Assembly: GCF_900078315.1 (NCBI RefSeq)
Contig: NZ_FKBS01000025.1
Span: 372,001 to 436,000 of the forward strand
DNA: 64,000 nt
Reading direction: 5' to 3'
Origin: Bordetella ansorpii
GTDB lineage: Bacteria; Pseudomonadota; Gammaproteobacteria; Burkholderiales; Burkholderiaceae_B
In this document: piece by piece, positions 28,222 through 37,942 of the stretch
How positions within the stretch are numbered: position 1 is the first letter of the stretch
Layout: each line of letters opens with the position of its first letter
Notes under the pieces: generated by a model
What the model was told of the DNA's origin: nothing
The model's input: the letters and a program-made list of their open reading frames with translations, nothing else
Databases searched by the model: none
Translations under genes and position numbers: made by a program

Positions 28222-29006
28222 ATCACGCCTCCCTCCCCCTGGCCGGCCGCCATGCCCTGGTGACGGGCGCGGCGCGCGGCATCGGGCTGGCCTGCGCGCG
28301 CGCGCTGCTGGCGCAGGGCGCGGCGGTCACGCTGCTGGGCCGGGACGCCGCCACGCTGCAGGCCGCCGCGGACGGCCTCGGTGCGCCAGACCGCGTGGGC
28401 ATCGCCAGCGCCGACGTGGCCGACGCGGCCTCGGTGCAGGCGGCTTTCGCCCAGGCCGTCGAACGCCATGGCCCGGTGCACATCCTGGTGAACAACGCCG
28501 GCCAGGCCATCAGCCAGCGCTTCGACCGCACCGACGCCGCGCTGTGGCAGGCCATGCTCGACGTCAACCTCAGCGGCACCTTCCATTGCATGCAGGCCGC
28601 GCTGCCCGGCATGCTGGAACAGGGCTGGGGCCGCATCATCAACGTGGCCAGCACCGCCGGGCTGGTGGGCTACGCCTACGTCGGCGCCTATTGCGCGGCC
28701 AAGCACGGCGTCATCGGACTGACACGCGCCGTGGCGCTGGAGGTCGCGCGCAAGGGCGTCACCGTCAACGCAGTGTGCCCCGGCTACACCGACACCGACA
28801 TCGTGCGCGATGCCGTGGCCAACATCGTGCAGAAGACCGGCCTGAGCGATACCGACGCGCGCGCCCGCCTGGCCGAACGCAATCCGCAGGGCCGCCTGGT
28901 CGATCCGCAAGAGGTCGCCGACACCGTGGCCTGGCTGGCATTGCCCGCCTCCGCGTCCCTAAACGGGCAGGCCATCGCGGTCGATGGCGGAGAGGTCGCC
29001 GGCTGA
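28218..29006 (+). CDS. SDR oxidoreductase, probable 3-hydroxyacyl-CoA dehydrogenase
   Basis: This is a classical short-chain dehydrogenase of 262 residues: cofactor loop TGAARGIG at 16-23, NNAG at 92-95, and active-site Ser145, Tyr158 and Lys162 (YCAAK). The C-terminal VDGGEVAG is standard. In this context it probably oxidises a ring-derived 3-hydroxyacyl-CoA intermediate; that is inference from operon position. Its start overlaps the flavoprotein stop (ATGA), so the two are translationally coupled. Confidence 0.88.
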   Translation: MNHASLPLAGRHALVTGAARGIGLACARALLAQGAAVTLLGRDAATLQAAADGLGAPDRVGIASADVADAASVQAAFAQAVERHGPVHILVNNAGQAISQRFDRTDAALWQAMLDVNLSGTFHCMQAALPGMLEQGWGRIINVASTAGLVGYAYVGAYCAAKHGVIGLTRAVALEVARKGVTVNAVCPGYTDTDIVRDAVANIVQKTGLSDTDARARLAERNPQGRLVDPQEVADTVAWLALPASASLNGQAIAVDGGEVAG

Positions 29007-29039
29007 GCCGCCCCCGAACGCATCCATACGGAGACACGC

Positions 29040-29885
29040 ATGTCCGAACACACCATGAAGCATCACCGGCGCCCGTACGCGGGCCACGAGGCGCGCACCT
29101 TCCTGTGGCAGGTCTCGCAGGACGGCAAGGTCGGCACCATCACGCTGAACCGTCCCGAGCGCAAGAACCCGCTCACTTTCGACTCCTATGCCGAGTTGCG
29201 CGACCTGTTCCGCGGCCTGGTTTATGCCACCGACATCAAGGTGGTGGTGGTCACCGGCGCGGGCGGCAACTTCTGCTCGGGCGGCGACGTGCACGAGATC
29301 ATCGGGCCGCTGACCAAGATGAGCATGCCCGAACTGCTGGACTTCACCCGCATGACGGGCGACCTGGTCAAGGCCATGCGCGCGTGCCCCCAGCCCATCG
29401 TGGCCGCGGTCGATGGCGTGTGCGCCGGCGCGGGCGCCATGGTGGCCCTGGCGTCCGACATGCGCCTGGGCACCCCGGCCGCGCGCACCGCATTCCTGTT
29501 CACCCGCGTGGGCCTGGCGGGCGCCGACATGGGCGCCTGCACGCTGCTGCCGCGCATGATCGGCCAGGGCCGCGCCAGCGAGCTGCTGTACACCGGCCGC
29601 GCCATGACCGCCGACGAGGGCCTGCAATGGGGCTTCTTCAACGCCCTGCACGAGCCCCAGGCGCTGGCCGAAGCCACGGCGCAACTGGCTACCCAACTGG
29701 CCGCCGGCCCCACGTTCGCGCATGGCGTCACCAAGAAACTGCTGCACCAGGAATGGAACATGGGCGTGGACGAAGCCATCGAGGCCGAAGCCGAAGCCCA
29801 GGCCATCTGCATGCAGACGCGCGACTTCCATCGGGCCTACGAGGCCTTCGTCAGCAAGCGCAAGCCCGAGTTCGCCGGAGACTGA
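29040..29885 (+). CDS. Crotonase-fold (enoyl-CoA hydratase family) enzyme with atypical active site
   Basis: This 281-residue crotonase has the first oxyanion-hole segment FCSGGD at 78-83 and the second, [21 protein letters not shown], at about 122-142. Aligned to enoyl-CoA hydratase, both catalytic glutamates are absent: Met134 replaces the first and Phe154 (or Arg156 with a gap) the second. It may therefore not hydrate an enoyl-CoA but catalyse another CoA-thioester reaction such as ring hydrolysis or isomerisation. It sits 33 bases after the SDR gene and two bases before the acyl-CoA dehydrogenase. Confidence 0.85.
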   Translation: MSEHTMKHHRRPYAGHEARTFLWQVSQDGKVGTITLNRPERKNPLTFDSYAELRDLFRGLVYATDIKVVVVTGAGGNFCSGGDVHEIIGPLTKMSMPELLDFTRMTGDLVKAMRACPQPIVAAVDGVCAGAGAMVALASDMRLGTPAARTAFLFTRVGLAGADMGACTLLPRMIGQGRASELLYTGRAMTADEGLQWGFFNALHEPQALAEATAQLATQLAAGPTFAHGVTKKLLHQEWNMGVDEAIEAEAEAQAICMQTRDFHRAYEAFVSKRKPEFAGD

Positions 29886-29887
29886 CC

Positions 29888-31063
29888 ATGCCCATGCGCG
29901 ATGCCTCCTGGCTGGACTGGCCCTTCTTCGACGACAGCCATCGTGCCCTGGCGCACGAACTGGACGCCTGGTGTGGCCAGGCGCTGGCGCACATCGACCA
30001 CGCCGACACGGACAATGCCTGCCGCTCGCTGGTGCGCGCGCTGGGCGAGGCCGGCTGGCTGTGCCATTGCGTGCCCGCGGGGCCGGACGGCGCCTGGGGC
30101 GGCAAGCTGCCGCAAGTGGATTCGCGCGCGGTCTGCGTGCTGCGCGAAACCCTGGCGCGCCACGAGGGCCTGGCCGATTTCGCCTGCGCCATGCAGGGCC
30201 TGGGCAGCGGCGCCATCTCGCTGATGGGCGCCGACGACCTGCGGCTGCGCTACCTGCCCGCCGTGGCCAGCGGTCGGGCCATCGCGGCCTTCGCGCTGTC
30301 CGAACCCGAGGCGGGTTCCGACGTCGCGGCCATGGCCTGCGAGGCGCGCGCAGAGGGCGAACACTACGTCCTGAACGGCGAGAAGACCTGGATCTCGAAC
30401 GGCGGCATCGCCGATTTCTACTGTGTCTTCGCGCGCACCGGCGAAGCGCCCGGCGCACGCGGCATCAGCGCCTTCGTGGTCGATGCCGACACACCCGGCC
30501 TGGACATCGCCGAACGCTTCGACCTGATCGCGCCGCATCCGCTGGCGCGCCTGCGCTTTTCCAACTGCCGCATTCCCGCCAGCCAGCGGCTGGGCGATCC
30601 CGGCCAGGGCTTCAAGCTGGCCATGATGACGCTGGACATCTTCCGCGCCTCGGTGGCGGCCGCCGCGCTGGGTTTCGCCAAGCGCGCGCTGGACGAAGGC
30701 CTGGCGCGCGCGCGCGAACGCCGCATGTTCGGCCAGACACTGGCCGACCTGCAACTGACCCAGGCCGCGTTCGGCGACATGGCCACCGCCATCGACGGCG
30801 CCGCGTTGCTCACCTACCGCGCCGCCTGGCTGCGCGACGTGAAAGGCGTGCGCACCACGCGCGAGGCGGCAATGGCCAAGATGGCGGCCACCGAGTCGGC
30901 GCAATCCGTCATCGACCGCGCCCTGCAGATGTTCGGCGGCGCGGGCGTGGTGTCCGGGCAGCCTGTGGAAAAGCTCTACCGCGAGATCCGCGCCCTGCGC
31001 ATCTATGAAGGGGCCACCGAGGTGCAGAAGCTGATCATCGCCCGCGAACTGCTCAAGGCCTGA
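29888..31063 (+). CDS. Acyl-CoA dehydrogenase
   Basis: This FAD acyl-CoA dehydrogenase (391 residues) has an all-alpha N-terminus and a middle domain with [12 protein letters not shown] and [14 protein letters not shown]. The C-terminal domain carries [19 protein letters not shown] and the catalytic base Glu374 in [11 protein letters not shown]. It introduces a double bond into an acyl-CoA and passes electrons to ETF. Here it probably acts on the alicyclic product of the monooxygenase/reductase. Start ATG 29888 lies two bases after the crotonase stop. Confidence 0.92.
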   Translation: MPMRDASWLDWPFFDDSHRALAHELDAWCGQALAHIDHADTDNACRSLVRALGEAGWLCHCVPAGPDGAWGGKLPQVDSRAVCVLRETLARHEGLADFACAMQGLGSGAISLMGADDLRLRYLPAVASGRAIAAFALSEPEAGSDVAAMACEARAEGEHYVLNGEKTWISNGGIADFYCVFARTGEAPGARGISAFVVDADTPGLDIAERFDLIAPHPLARLRFSNCRIPASQRLGDPGQGFKLAMMTLDIFRASVAAAALGFAKRALDEGLARARERRMFGQTLADLQLTQAAFGDMATAIDGAALLTYRAAWLRDVKGVRTTREAAMAKMAATESAQSVIDRALQMFGGAGVVSGQPVEKLYREIRALRIYEGATEVQKLIIARELLKA

Positions 31064-31114
31064 CACGCGCGGGCCCATACGCATACGGCAATGCCGACAA
31101 CAAGGGGAAATACC

Positions 31115-32794
31115 ATGGAAGCATCCGCGCACGTAGACACCTTCGCCCGAGACAACCTGCCGCCGCCCGAGCTATGGCCCGAGCTGCTGCTGGATGGCCC
31201 CGACGTGGCGTATCCCAAGCGGTTCAACTGCGCGGTCGAACTGGTCGACGCCATGGCCGCGAATGGCCACGGCGAGCGCGTCGCGCTGCGCTGGCTCTCC
31301 GATGCCGGCCCGGCCACGATGACGTACGAGCAACTGCGCGTGCTGACCAACCGCATCGCGCACGTGCTGGTCGACGACATGAAGCTCGTGCCCGGCAACC
31401 GCGTATTGCTGCGCGGCCCGAACAATCCCATGATGGCGGCCTCGTGGCTGGCGGCCATCAAGGCGGGGCTGGTCACCGTGCCCACCATGCCGCTGCTGCG
31501 CGCCAAGGAGCTGCACCAGATCATCGAGAAGGCCCAGGTGCAGGCCGTGCTGTGCGACGCCCGCCTGAAAGACGAAGCCCTGACCTGCAAGCAGGAGGGC
31601 CACGAGCACCACTGCGGCGGCCTGGGCCCGGTGATGCTGTTCAACGACGCCGCGCCCGATGCCCTGGATGCGCTGGCGGCCGCCAAGCCCGACGAGTTCA
31701 CGGCGTGCGACACCTCGGCCGAGGACGTCTGCCTGATCGCCTTCACCAGCGGCACCACCGGCCTGCCCAAGGGCTGCATGCACTTCCACCGTGACGTGCT
31801 GGCCATGTGCGACCTGTTCCCGCGCCACGTCATCCAGCCCACGGCCGACGACGTGTTCTGCGGCACGCCGCCGCTGGCCTTCACCTTCGGCCTGGGCGGG
31901 CTGCTGTGCTTTCCGCTGCGCGCGGGCGCCAGCACGGTGCTGGTCGAGAAACTCACGCCCGACCTGCTGCTGCAGACCATCCAGCAATTCCGCGCCACCA
32001 TCGTGTTCACCGCGCCCACGTTCTACCGCCAGATGTCCGCGCTGGTGGGCAAGTACGACATCTCATCCCTGCAGAAAAGCGTGTCGGCGGGCGAGGCCTT
32101 GCCCGACGCCACGCGCCAGCTCTGGAAACGCGCCACCGGCATCGAGATGATCGACGGCATCGGCGGCACCGAGATGATCCATGTCTTCGTCTCCAGCCCG
32201 CCCGACAGCGTACGGCCCGGCGCCATCGGCCGCGTGGTGCCCGGCTACGTCGCCCAGGTGGTGGACGACGAGATGCGCCCCGTGCCCAACGGCACGGCCG
32301 GACGGCTGGCGGTGCGCGGGCCGACCGGTTGCCGCTACCTGGCCGACGAACGCCAGCGCAAGTTCGTGCAGCAAGGCTGGAACCTGCCGGGCGACACCTT
32401 CGTGCAGGACGACGACGGCTATCTGTTCTACCAGGCGCGCAACGACGACATGATCATCTCGGCGGGCTACAACATCGCCGGCCCCGAAGTGGAAGACGCG
32501 CTGTTGCGCCACGAAGCCGTGGCGGAATGCGGCGTGGTGGGCGCACCGGACGACGAACGCGGGCAGGTGGTGAAGGCCTATGTGGTGCTCAAGCCCGGCT
32601 ACAAGGCTTCCGACGCGCTGGCCTCGGCCATGCAGGCCTTCGTGAAGGACCATATCGCGCCGTACAAATACCCGCGCGCGATCGCGTTCGTGACCACGCT
32701 GCCGCGCACGGAAACCGGCAAGCTGCAACGGTTTGCGCTGCGCCAGATGGCGGCCGGCAACGCTCCCACCCCCACGGCCAAGAGCGCGGCATGA
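31115..32794 (+). CDS. Aryl-CoA ligase, probable 2-aminobenzoate-CoA ligase
   Basis: This acyl-adenylate-forming CoA ligase has 559 residues. AMP-binding motif FTSGTTGLPKG is at about 210-220, followed by PPLAFTFGLGG, DGIGGTEMIHVF, GDTFVQDDDGYLFYQAR and SAGYNIAGPEVEDALL. The catalytic lysine motif TETGKLQRF lies near 536. It belongs to the benzoate/2-aminobenzoate-CoA ligase group, which activates the aromatic acid before ring attack. AAGGGGAA at 31102-31109 fixes the start at 31115. The stop overlaps the next start (ATGA). Confidence 0.88.
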   Translation: MEASAHVDTFARDNLPPPELWPELLLDGPDVAYPKRFNCAVELVDAMAANGHGERVALRWLSDAGPATMTYEQLRVLTNRIAHVLVDDMKLVPGNRVLLRGPNNPMMAASWLAAIKAGLVTVPTMPLLRAKELHQIIEKAQVQAVLCDARLKDEALTCKQEGHEHHCGGLGPVMLFNDAAPDALDALAAAKPDEFTACDTSAEDVCLIAFTSGTTGLPKGCMHFHRDVLAMCDLFPRHVIQPTADDVFCGTPPLAFTFGLGGLLCFPLRAGASTVLVEKLTPDLLLQTIQQFRATIVFTAPTFYRQMSALVGKYDISSLQKSVSAGEALPDATRQLWKRATGIEMIDGIGGTEMIHVFVSSPPDSVRPGAIGRVVPGYVAQVVDDEMRPVPNGTAGRLAVRGPTGCRYLADERQRKFVQQGWNLPGDTFVQDDDGYLFYQARNDDMIISAGYNIAGPEVEDALLRHEAVAECGVVGAPDDERGQVVKAYVVLKPGYKASDALASAMQAFVKDHIAPYKYPRAIAFVTTLPRTETGKLQRFALRQMAAGNAPTPTAKSAA

Positions 32795-33228
32795 GCAAGC
32801 CCCGCCCTTTCGAAAGCCAGGTCGAGGTGCGTTTCCGGCACTGCGACCCGGCGGGCATCGTGTTCTATCCGCGCTACTTCGAGATGATCAACGACTTCGT
32901 CGAAGAGTGGTTCGACAAGGGCATGGGACTGCCTTTCCACACGCTGCACGTCGAGCAGCAGATCGGCACGCCGCTGGCGTCGGTACAGTGCGACTTTCGC
33001 GCGCCCAGCCGCTGGCACGAAAGACTGCGGCAGGTATTGACGGTACGGCACATCGGCGGCGCATCGTTGCGCGCCGAGGTGCGTTTCGAAGGAGGGGATG
33101 GCCAGTTGCGCCTGTCGGCGCTGCTGACCATCGTGACGGTGGACCTGCGCACCCTGCGTTCGACGCCGCTGCCGGACGCATTGCGCGCCCGCATGGCCGA
33201 TTACCTGGTGCCGGCCCCGCGAGACTGA
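32791..33228 (+). CDS. Hotdog-fold acyl-CoA thioesterase (4-hydroxybenzoyl-CoA thioesterase type)
   Basis: This 145-residue single-hotdog thioesterase has the family signature RFRHCDPAGIVFYPRYF at 14-30, with catalytic Asp19, and NDFVEEWF just after. It resembles 4-hydroxybenzoyl-CoA thioesterases. It probably releases CoA from dead-end aryl-CoA or pathway intermediates so that the CoA pool is not trapped. It is coupled to the ligase gene by an ATGA overlap. Confidence 0.88.
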   Translation: MSKPRPFESQVEVRFRHCDPAGIVFYPRYFEMINDFVEEWFDKGMGLPFHTLHVEQQIGTPLASVQCDFRAPSRWHERLRQVLTVRHIGGASLRAEVRFEGGDGQLRLSALLTIVTVDLRTLRSTPLPDALRARMADYLVPAPRD

Positions 33229-33253
33229 GGCTTTCTACAAAAGGATGATGGAC

Positions 33254-33679
33254 ATGAAGATTCTGCAACCGCCCGACTGGATGCCGCCGCGCGGCTATTC
33301 CAACGGCATGCTCGTCGAGATGACGCCGGGCTCCCGCCTGGTGTTCGTGGGCGGACAGATCGGCTGGAACGGCCTGCAGCAGTTCGAGACGGACGATTTC
33401 GCGCTGCAGGTTCGGCAGACGTTGGCGAACATCGTGGCGATATTGGCGCAAGGCGGCGCACGGCCCGAACATATCGTTCGGATGACGTGGTACGTGAAGG
33501 ACAAGCAGGAGTACGTGGCGGCGTATCCCGAGATCGGCAAGCATTACCGCGAGCTCATCGGGCGGCACTTTCCGTCGATGACGGCGGTGGAGGTGGCCGA
33601 TCTGGTCGAGGATCGGGCCAAGGTGGAGATTGAGGTGACGGCGGTGGTGGTGCCGGAGATGACGGGTGGGGATGCTTGA
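33254..33679 (+). CDS. RidA family (YjgF/UK114) protein
   Basis: This small trimeric RidA-type protein (141 residues from ATG 33254) has VFVGGQIGWNG and QTLANIVAILAQGGARPEHIVRMTWYV. The C-terminal MTAVEVADLVEDRAKVEIEV follows the RidA fold; the subfamily's usual arginine before the final strands is replaced in part. RidA enzymes hydrolyse enamine/imine intermediates. Here it could deaminate the 2-amino enamine formed after ring reduction and release ammonium. AAAAGGA at 33239-33245 favours the third ATG (33254) over 33245 and 33248. Confidence 0.82.
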   Translation: MKILQPPDWMPPRGYSNGMLVEMTPGSRLVFVGGQIGWNGLQQFETDDFALQVRQTLANIVAILAQGGARPEHIVRMTWYVKDKQEYVAAYPEIGKHYRELIGRHFPSMTAVEVADLVEDRAKVEIEVTAVVVPEMTGGDA

Positions 33680-33729
33680 TTGAAGGGGTTTTCGTCTTCA
33701 GGCGGCGCGGCGGGTGTCGCTTTGAAGGC

Positions 33730-33865
33730 GTCTTCGGCCGGGGTTGGCGCAGGCCGCGCCGGCCAAGTCGGTCGGCTCGGGCACGCCATCAAGCGCCCTC
33801 GGCCGCTACGCGGCTGCCCTCCCTCCAATTGGCCGTCACGGCCTGCGCCAACCCCGGCCGAAGAC
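33730..33865. repeat. Long inverted repeat, 39-bp arms
   Basis: Arms 33730-33768 and 33827-33865 are reverse complements with 3 mismatches, including a perfect outer block of 27 bp (33730-33756 with 33839-33865). The 58-base centre holds a further GC-rich CGGCCGC/GCGGCTG hairpin. There is no transposase and no visible target duplication. It could be a strong bidirectional terminator, a REP-like element, or a miniature mobile element. Confidence 0.75.
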
Positions 33866-34060
33866 TCACATCAGTGGCATTCGGCGGCTGATGGGACAGC
33901 GCATCGCGGATGGCATCGTGCTTCTCCCCTGTCAATGAGGAGGGAGGAAGATCACGGTCAGCGTTTCAGGCGGTACTCCACCTGCTGGCTGGGGTGCGGA
34001 AAACATTGCGTGCAGTGGCGTGCTCATCCTTTATGAGAGCAGTGCAGACCCCCGCCCCCC

Positions 34061-34093
34061 ACAGGATGCGTCGCCGCATGGCGACGCATCTGT
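34061..34093. terminator. Hairpin downstream of the ABC-transporter operon
   Basis: A perfect 11-bp stem GATGCGTCGCC (34065-34075) / 34080-34090 with loop GCAT is extended by ACA/TGT pairing around one bulged base. It lies eight bases beyond the stop codon of the last ABC ATPase gene. Confidence 0.6.
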
Positions 34094-34100
34094 CTTGCGT

Positions 34101-35071
34101 CTACTGTTCCACCAACGGGTAGAAACAGGCAGCCGCCCGCTCGCCGCCCAGCCCTGCCAGCGGCGGCACCTGGGCCGAGCATTGGGGTTGGGCCCGCGCG
34201 CAGCGCGGGTGGAAGGTGCAGCCTGGCGGCAGGTGCGTCGGGGCGGGAATTTCCCCTTCGATGCGGGCCAGACGGATGCGGGCCTGGGGGTCCGGCACCG
34301 GGGACGAGTCGCGCAGCACGCGGCTGTAGGGGTGCAGCGGCTTGTCCAGGACGCAGGCAGTGGGGCCCTGCTCGATGATGCGGCCCAGGTACATGACGCA
34401 GACGGTGTCGCAGAAGTGGCGGACCACGCCCAGGTCGTGCGAGACGAAGACGAAGGACAGGCCGCGCTCGGCCTTCAGGCGCTCCAGCAGTTGCAGGATC
34501 TGCGCCTGCACGGACACGTCCAGCGCCGACACGGGTTCGTCGGCGACGATCAGATCGGGGTCGAGCACCAGGGCGCGGGCGATACCGATGCGCTGGCGCT
34601 GGCCGCCCGAGAATTCGTGCGGATAACGGTCCAGCACGGAGACGGGCAGGCCGACTTCCTGGATGGTGCGTTCGACTTTTTCGTTGATCTGCTGGGCCGT
34701 GCCCAGGCGATGCACGCGCAGCGGCTCGGTCAGGGCCTGGCGCACGGTGCGGCGCGGGTTCAATGAGGCGTACGGATCCTGGAACACGATCTGGATGCGC
34801 TGGCGCAACGCGCGCAGTTCCGAGGAACTGGCGCGGCGCAGGTCCTGGCCATCGAAGTGGATGCTGCCCTCGTCGGGCTCGATCAGGCGCAGCAGGGTGC
34901 GGGCCACGGTCGACTTGCCGCAACCGGACTCGCCCACCAGGCCCAGCGACTGGCCGCGCGCCACGCTGAAGGACACGTCGTTGACGGCGCGCACGACCTG
35001 CCTGGGACCGCCCAGCAGGCCACCGCCGCTTTCGAAGCGCTTGACCAGGTTGCGCACTTGAAGAAGGTCGC

Positions 35072-35075
<4 letters not shown>
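34101..35075 (-). CDS. Peptide/opine-type ABC transporter ATP-binding protein (OppF/DppF-like)
   Basis: This 324-residue ATPase has Walker A GESGCGKST at 48-56, IVFQDPYASLNPRR, signature FSGGQRQR, Walker B LIVADEPVSALD, and the C-terminal oligopeptide-transport domain with a GCTFHPRCARAQPQC cysteine cluster that may hold an Fe-S centre. It pairs with the upstream ATPase, whose stop it overlaps (ATGA). It is last in a transporter operon mixed with amine/opine dehydrogenase genes. Confidence 0.92.
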
Positions 35076-36061
<986 letters not shown>

Positions 36062-36125
36062 TGTGCATCTCCGTGCGGCAGGCAGCGGGGTTCGACGCCG
36101 GCCGGGACAAGACAGATCATCGATG

Positions 36126-37004
36126 TCATGACCGCTCCGAACGCAGTTTGGGATCGATGGCGTCGCGCAGCGCGTCGCCCAGCAGGTTCAGGGCCAGCAC
36201 CGTGACCAGGATGGCGACGCTGGGGAACACCGTCAGCCACCAGGCGTCCAGGATGTTCTCGAAGCCTTCGCGGATCATGCTGCCCCAGGTGGCCGCGGGC
36301 GGCGGCACGCCCAGGCCGATGAAAGAGAGCGAAGCCTCGGTGCGGATGGCCGAGGCCATCCACAGCGACCCCAGCACCACCACGTCCGAGATCATGTTGG
36401 GCAGGATGTGCACGCCCATCAGCCGGAACGGCCCGTAGCCCAGCGCCCTGCCCGCCTCGACGAAATCGCGCTGCTTCAGGGCGATGGTGGGCGCGCGCGC
36501 CACCCGCACGAAGGGCGCGATCTCGGTGATCGCGATGGCGATGATCAGGTTCTCCAGGCTGGCGCCCAGCATCGCGGCCACCATCAGGCCAAGCAACAGC
36601 GTGGGGAACGACAGCAGCACGTCGACCAGGCCCATGATGAACTGGTCGATCAGGCCGCCCACGTAGCCGGCGATGATGCCCAGCGCGGAGCCGATCGTCA
36701 TGGCGATCAGGATGGCCACGAAGCCTACCAGCAGCGACACGCGGGCGCCGTAGATCAGGCGCGACAGCACGTCGCGGCCGTAGCTGTCGGTGCCCAGCCA
36801 GAACTCCGCCGACGGCGGTTCCAGGCGATAGACGATGTTCTGCTGCAGGGGATCGTGCGGCGCCAGCCAGGGCGCGAACACGGCGGCCAGCACGATCAGC
36901 AGCAACAGGCCGATGCCCACCCACGACAGGCGGTTCCTGCGCAGGGCCTGCCACAGCGCGCTGGTCTGCGGCGTGACGGAAGCGGTAGCGGTAGCGGCGC
37001 TCAT
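36126..37004 (-). CDS. Peptide-type ABC transporter permease (OppC/DppC-like)
   Basis: This 292-residue permease has an N-terminal cytoplasmic tail, a first helix at about 29-50 and a BPD_transp_1 domain. The EAA-type loop (EAGRALGYGPFRLMGVHILPN) contacts the ATPases. GTDSYGRDVLSRLIYGAR is the typical DppC periplasmic signature. Its start overlaps the upstream permease stop, so the pair is cotranslated. Confidence 0.92.
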   Translation of the reverse strand: MSAATATASVTPQTSALWQALRRNRLSWVGIGLLLLIVLAAVFAPWLAPHDPLQQNIVYRLEPPSAEFWLGTDSYGRDVLSRLIYGARVSLLVGFVAILIAMTIGSALGIIAGYVGGLIDQFIMGLVDVLLSFPTLLLGLMVAAMLGASLENLIIAIAITEIAPFVRVARAPTIALKQRDFVEAGRALGYGPFRLMGVHILPNMISDVVVLGSLWMASAIRTEASLSFIGLGVPPPAATWGSMIREGFENILDAWWLTVFPSVAILVTVLALNLLGDALRDAIDPKLRSERS

Positions 37005-37942
37005 TGGTATTTCACCCGAGGATCGACCAACCCATACACCAGGTCGGTCAGCAGATTGACGACGATCACGCAGGAGGCGAACACGACCATCAGCCCTTGC
37101 AGCAGGGTGTAGTCGCGCGCGTTCAGCGCCCCCAGGATCAGCTTGCCCAGGCCGGGGCGGTTGAACACGATCTCGGTCAGCACCGAGTTGCCGATCAGCG
37201 TGCCGAAGTACAGGCCCACCACCGTGACGATGGGGATCAGCGCATTGCGCAAGCCGTGGCGCAGCACCAGCCGCAACGGCCGCACGCCCTTGGCGCGCGC
37301 GGTGCGTACATAGTCTTCACCCAGCACGCCCAGCATCGACGAGCGCGTGACGCGCATCACGTATGCCGTCATGATGAGGCCCAGGTTGAAGGCCGGCAGC
37401 ACCAGGTTGCGCAACTGCGTGGTCCAGTCGCCGGACACCGAGGAACCGATCACCGGGAACCAGCGCAGCTGGATGGCGAACACCAGCAGCATCAGGATGG
37501 CCGACACGAAGGCAGGAAACGACAGGCCCGTCAGCGACAGCAGGCGGCCCAGGTAGTCGGGCCAGGCGTTTCGGCGCAGCGCGGCCCAGATGCCCAGCGG
37601 CAGGCCGAAGACCACGCCGATCAGCACGGCGGCCAGGGTCAGCTGGATGGTCCACGGCAGCACCAGCGCCACCTCTTGCAGCACGGTGCGGCCGCTGGCC
37701 ATGGACACGCCGAAGTTGCCGGTCAGCATGTCGCCCAGGAAGTGCAGGTACTGCTGGAACATCGGCAGGTCCAGGCCCAGGCGCTCGCGCAGGGCCGCAA
37801 GAGCCTCGGCGCTGGCCTGGTCGCCCAGCATCACCGCCGCCGGATCGCCCGGCACCAACCGCACCAGCACGAACACGGCCGTCAGCATGGCCAGCAGCGT
37901 GGGGATGGCCAGCAACAGGCGCTTGATGGCATAGCGCATCAT
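37001..37942 (-). CDS. Peptide-type ABC transporter permease (OppB/DppB-like)
   Basis: This 313-residue permease begins MMRYAIKRLLLAIPTLLAML and shows the DppB signature FVLVRLVPGDPA. It has about six helices, with the EAA loop YVRTARAKGVRPLRLVLRHGLRN. Its start overlaps the stop of the flavin dehydrogenase gene, linking transport and catabolism in one operon. The solute-binding protein is encoded separately at 42886. Confidence 0.92.
   Translation of the reverse strand: MMRYAIKRLLLAIPTLLAMLTAVFVLVRLVPGDPAAVMLGDQASAEALAALRERLGLDLPMFQQYLHFLGDMLTGNFGVSMASGRTVLQEVALVLPWTIQLTLAAVLIGVVFGLPLGIWAALRRNAWPDYLGRLLSLTGLSFPAFVSAILMLLVFAIQLRWFPVIGSSVSGDWTTQLRNLVLPAFNLGLIMTAYVMRVTRSSMLGVLGEDYVRTARAKGVRPLRLVLRHGLRNALIPIVTVVGLYFGTLIGNSVLTEIVFNRPGLGKLILGALNARDYTLLQGLMVVFASCVIVVNLLTDLVYGLVDPRVKYQ

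Larger units (their letters stand above)
33680..34100. other. 421-base non-coding gap with large palindromes
   Basis: No convincing gene; all short frames are low-complexity or mirror the inverted repeat. It contains the 39-bp inverted repeat at 33730-33865 and a hairpin at 34061-34093. It separates the convergent aryl-CoA operon and ABC-transporter operon. Confidence 0.6.

Noticed and set aside
33730-33865. Insertion sequence or transposon end
   Set aside because: There is no transposase gene and no evident direct target repeat, so only an inverted repeat is reported.
33680-34100. Short frames in both strands suggesting a small gene
   Set aside because: They are Pro/Ala/Arg-rich, mirror each other through the inverted repeat, and lack ribosome sites.
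34020-34766. Plus-strand frame opposite the OppF-like gene
   Set aside because: Composition and position show it is an antisense shadow; the ABC ATPase on the minus strand has all motifs.
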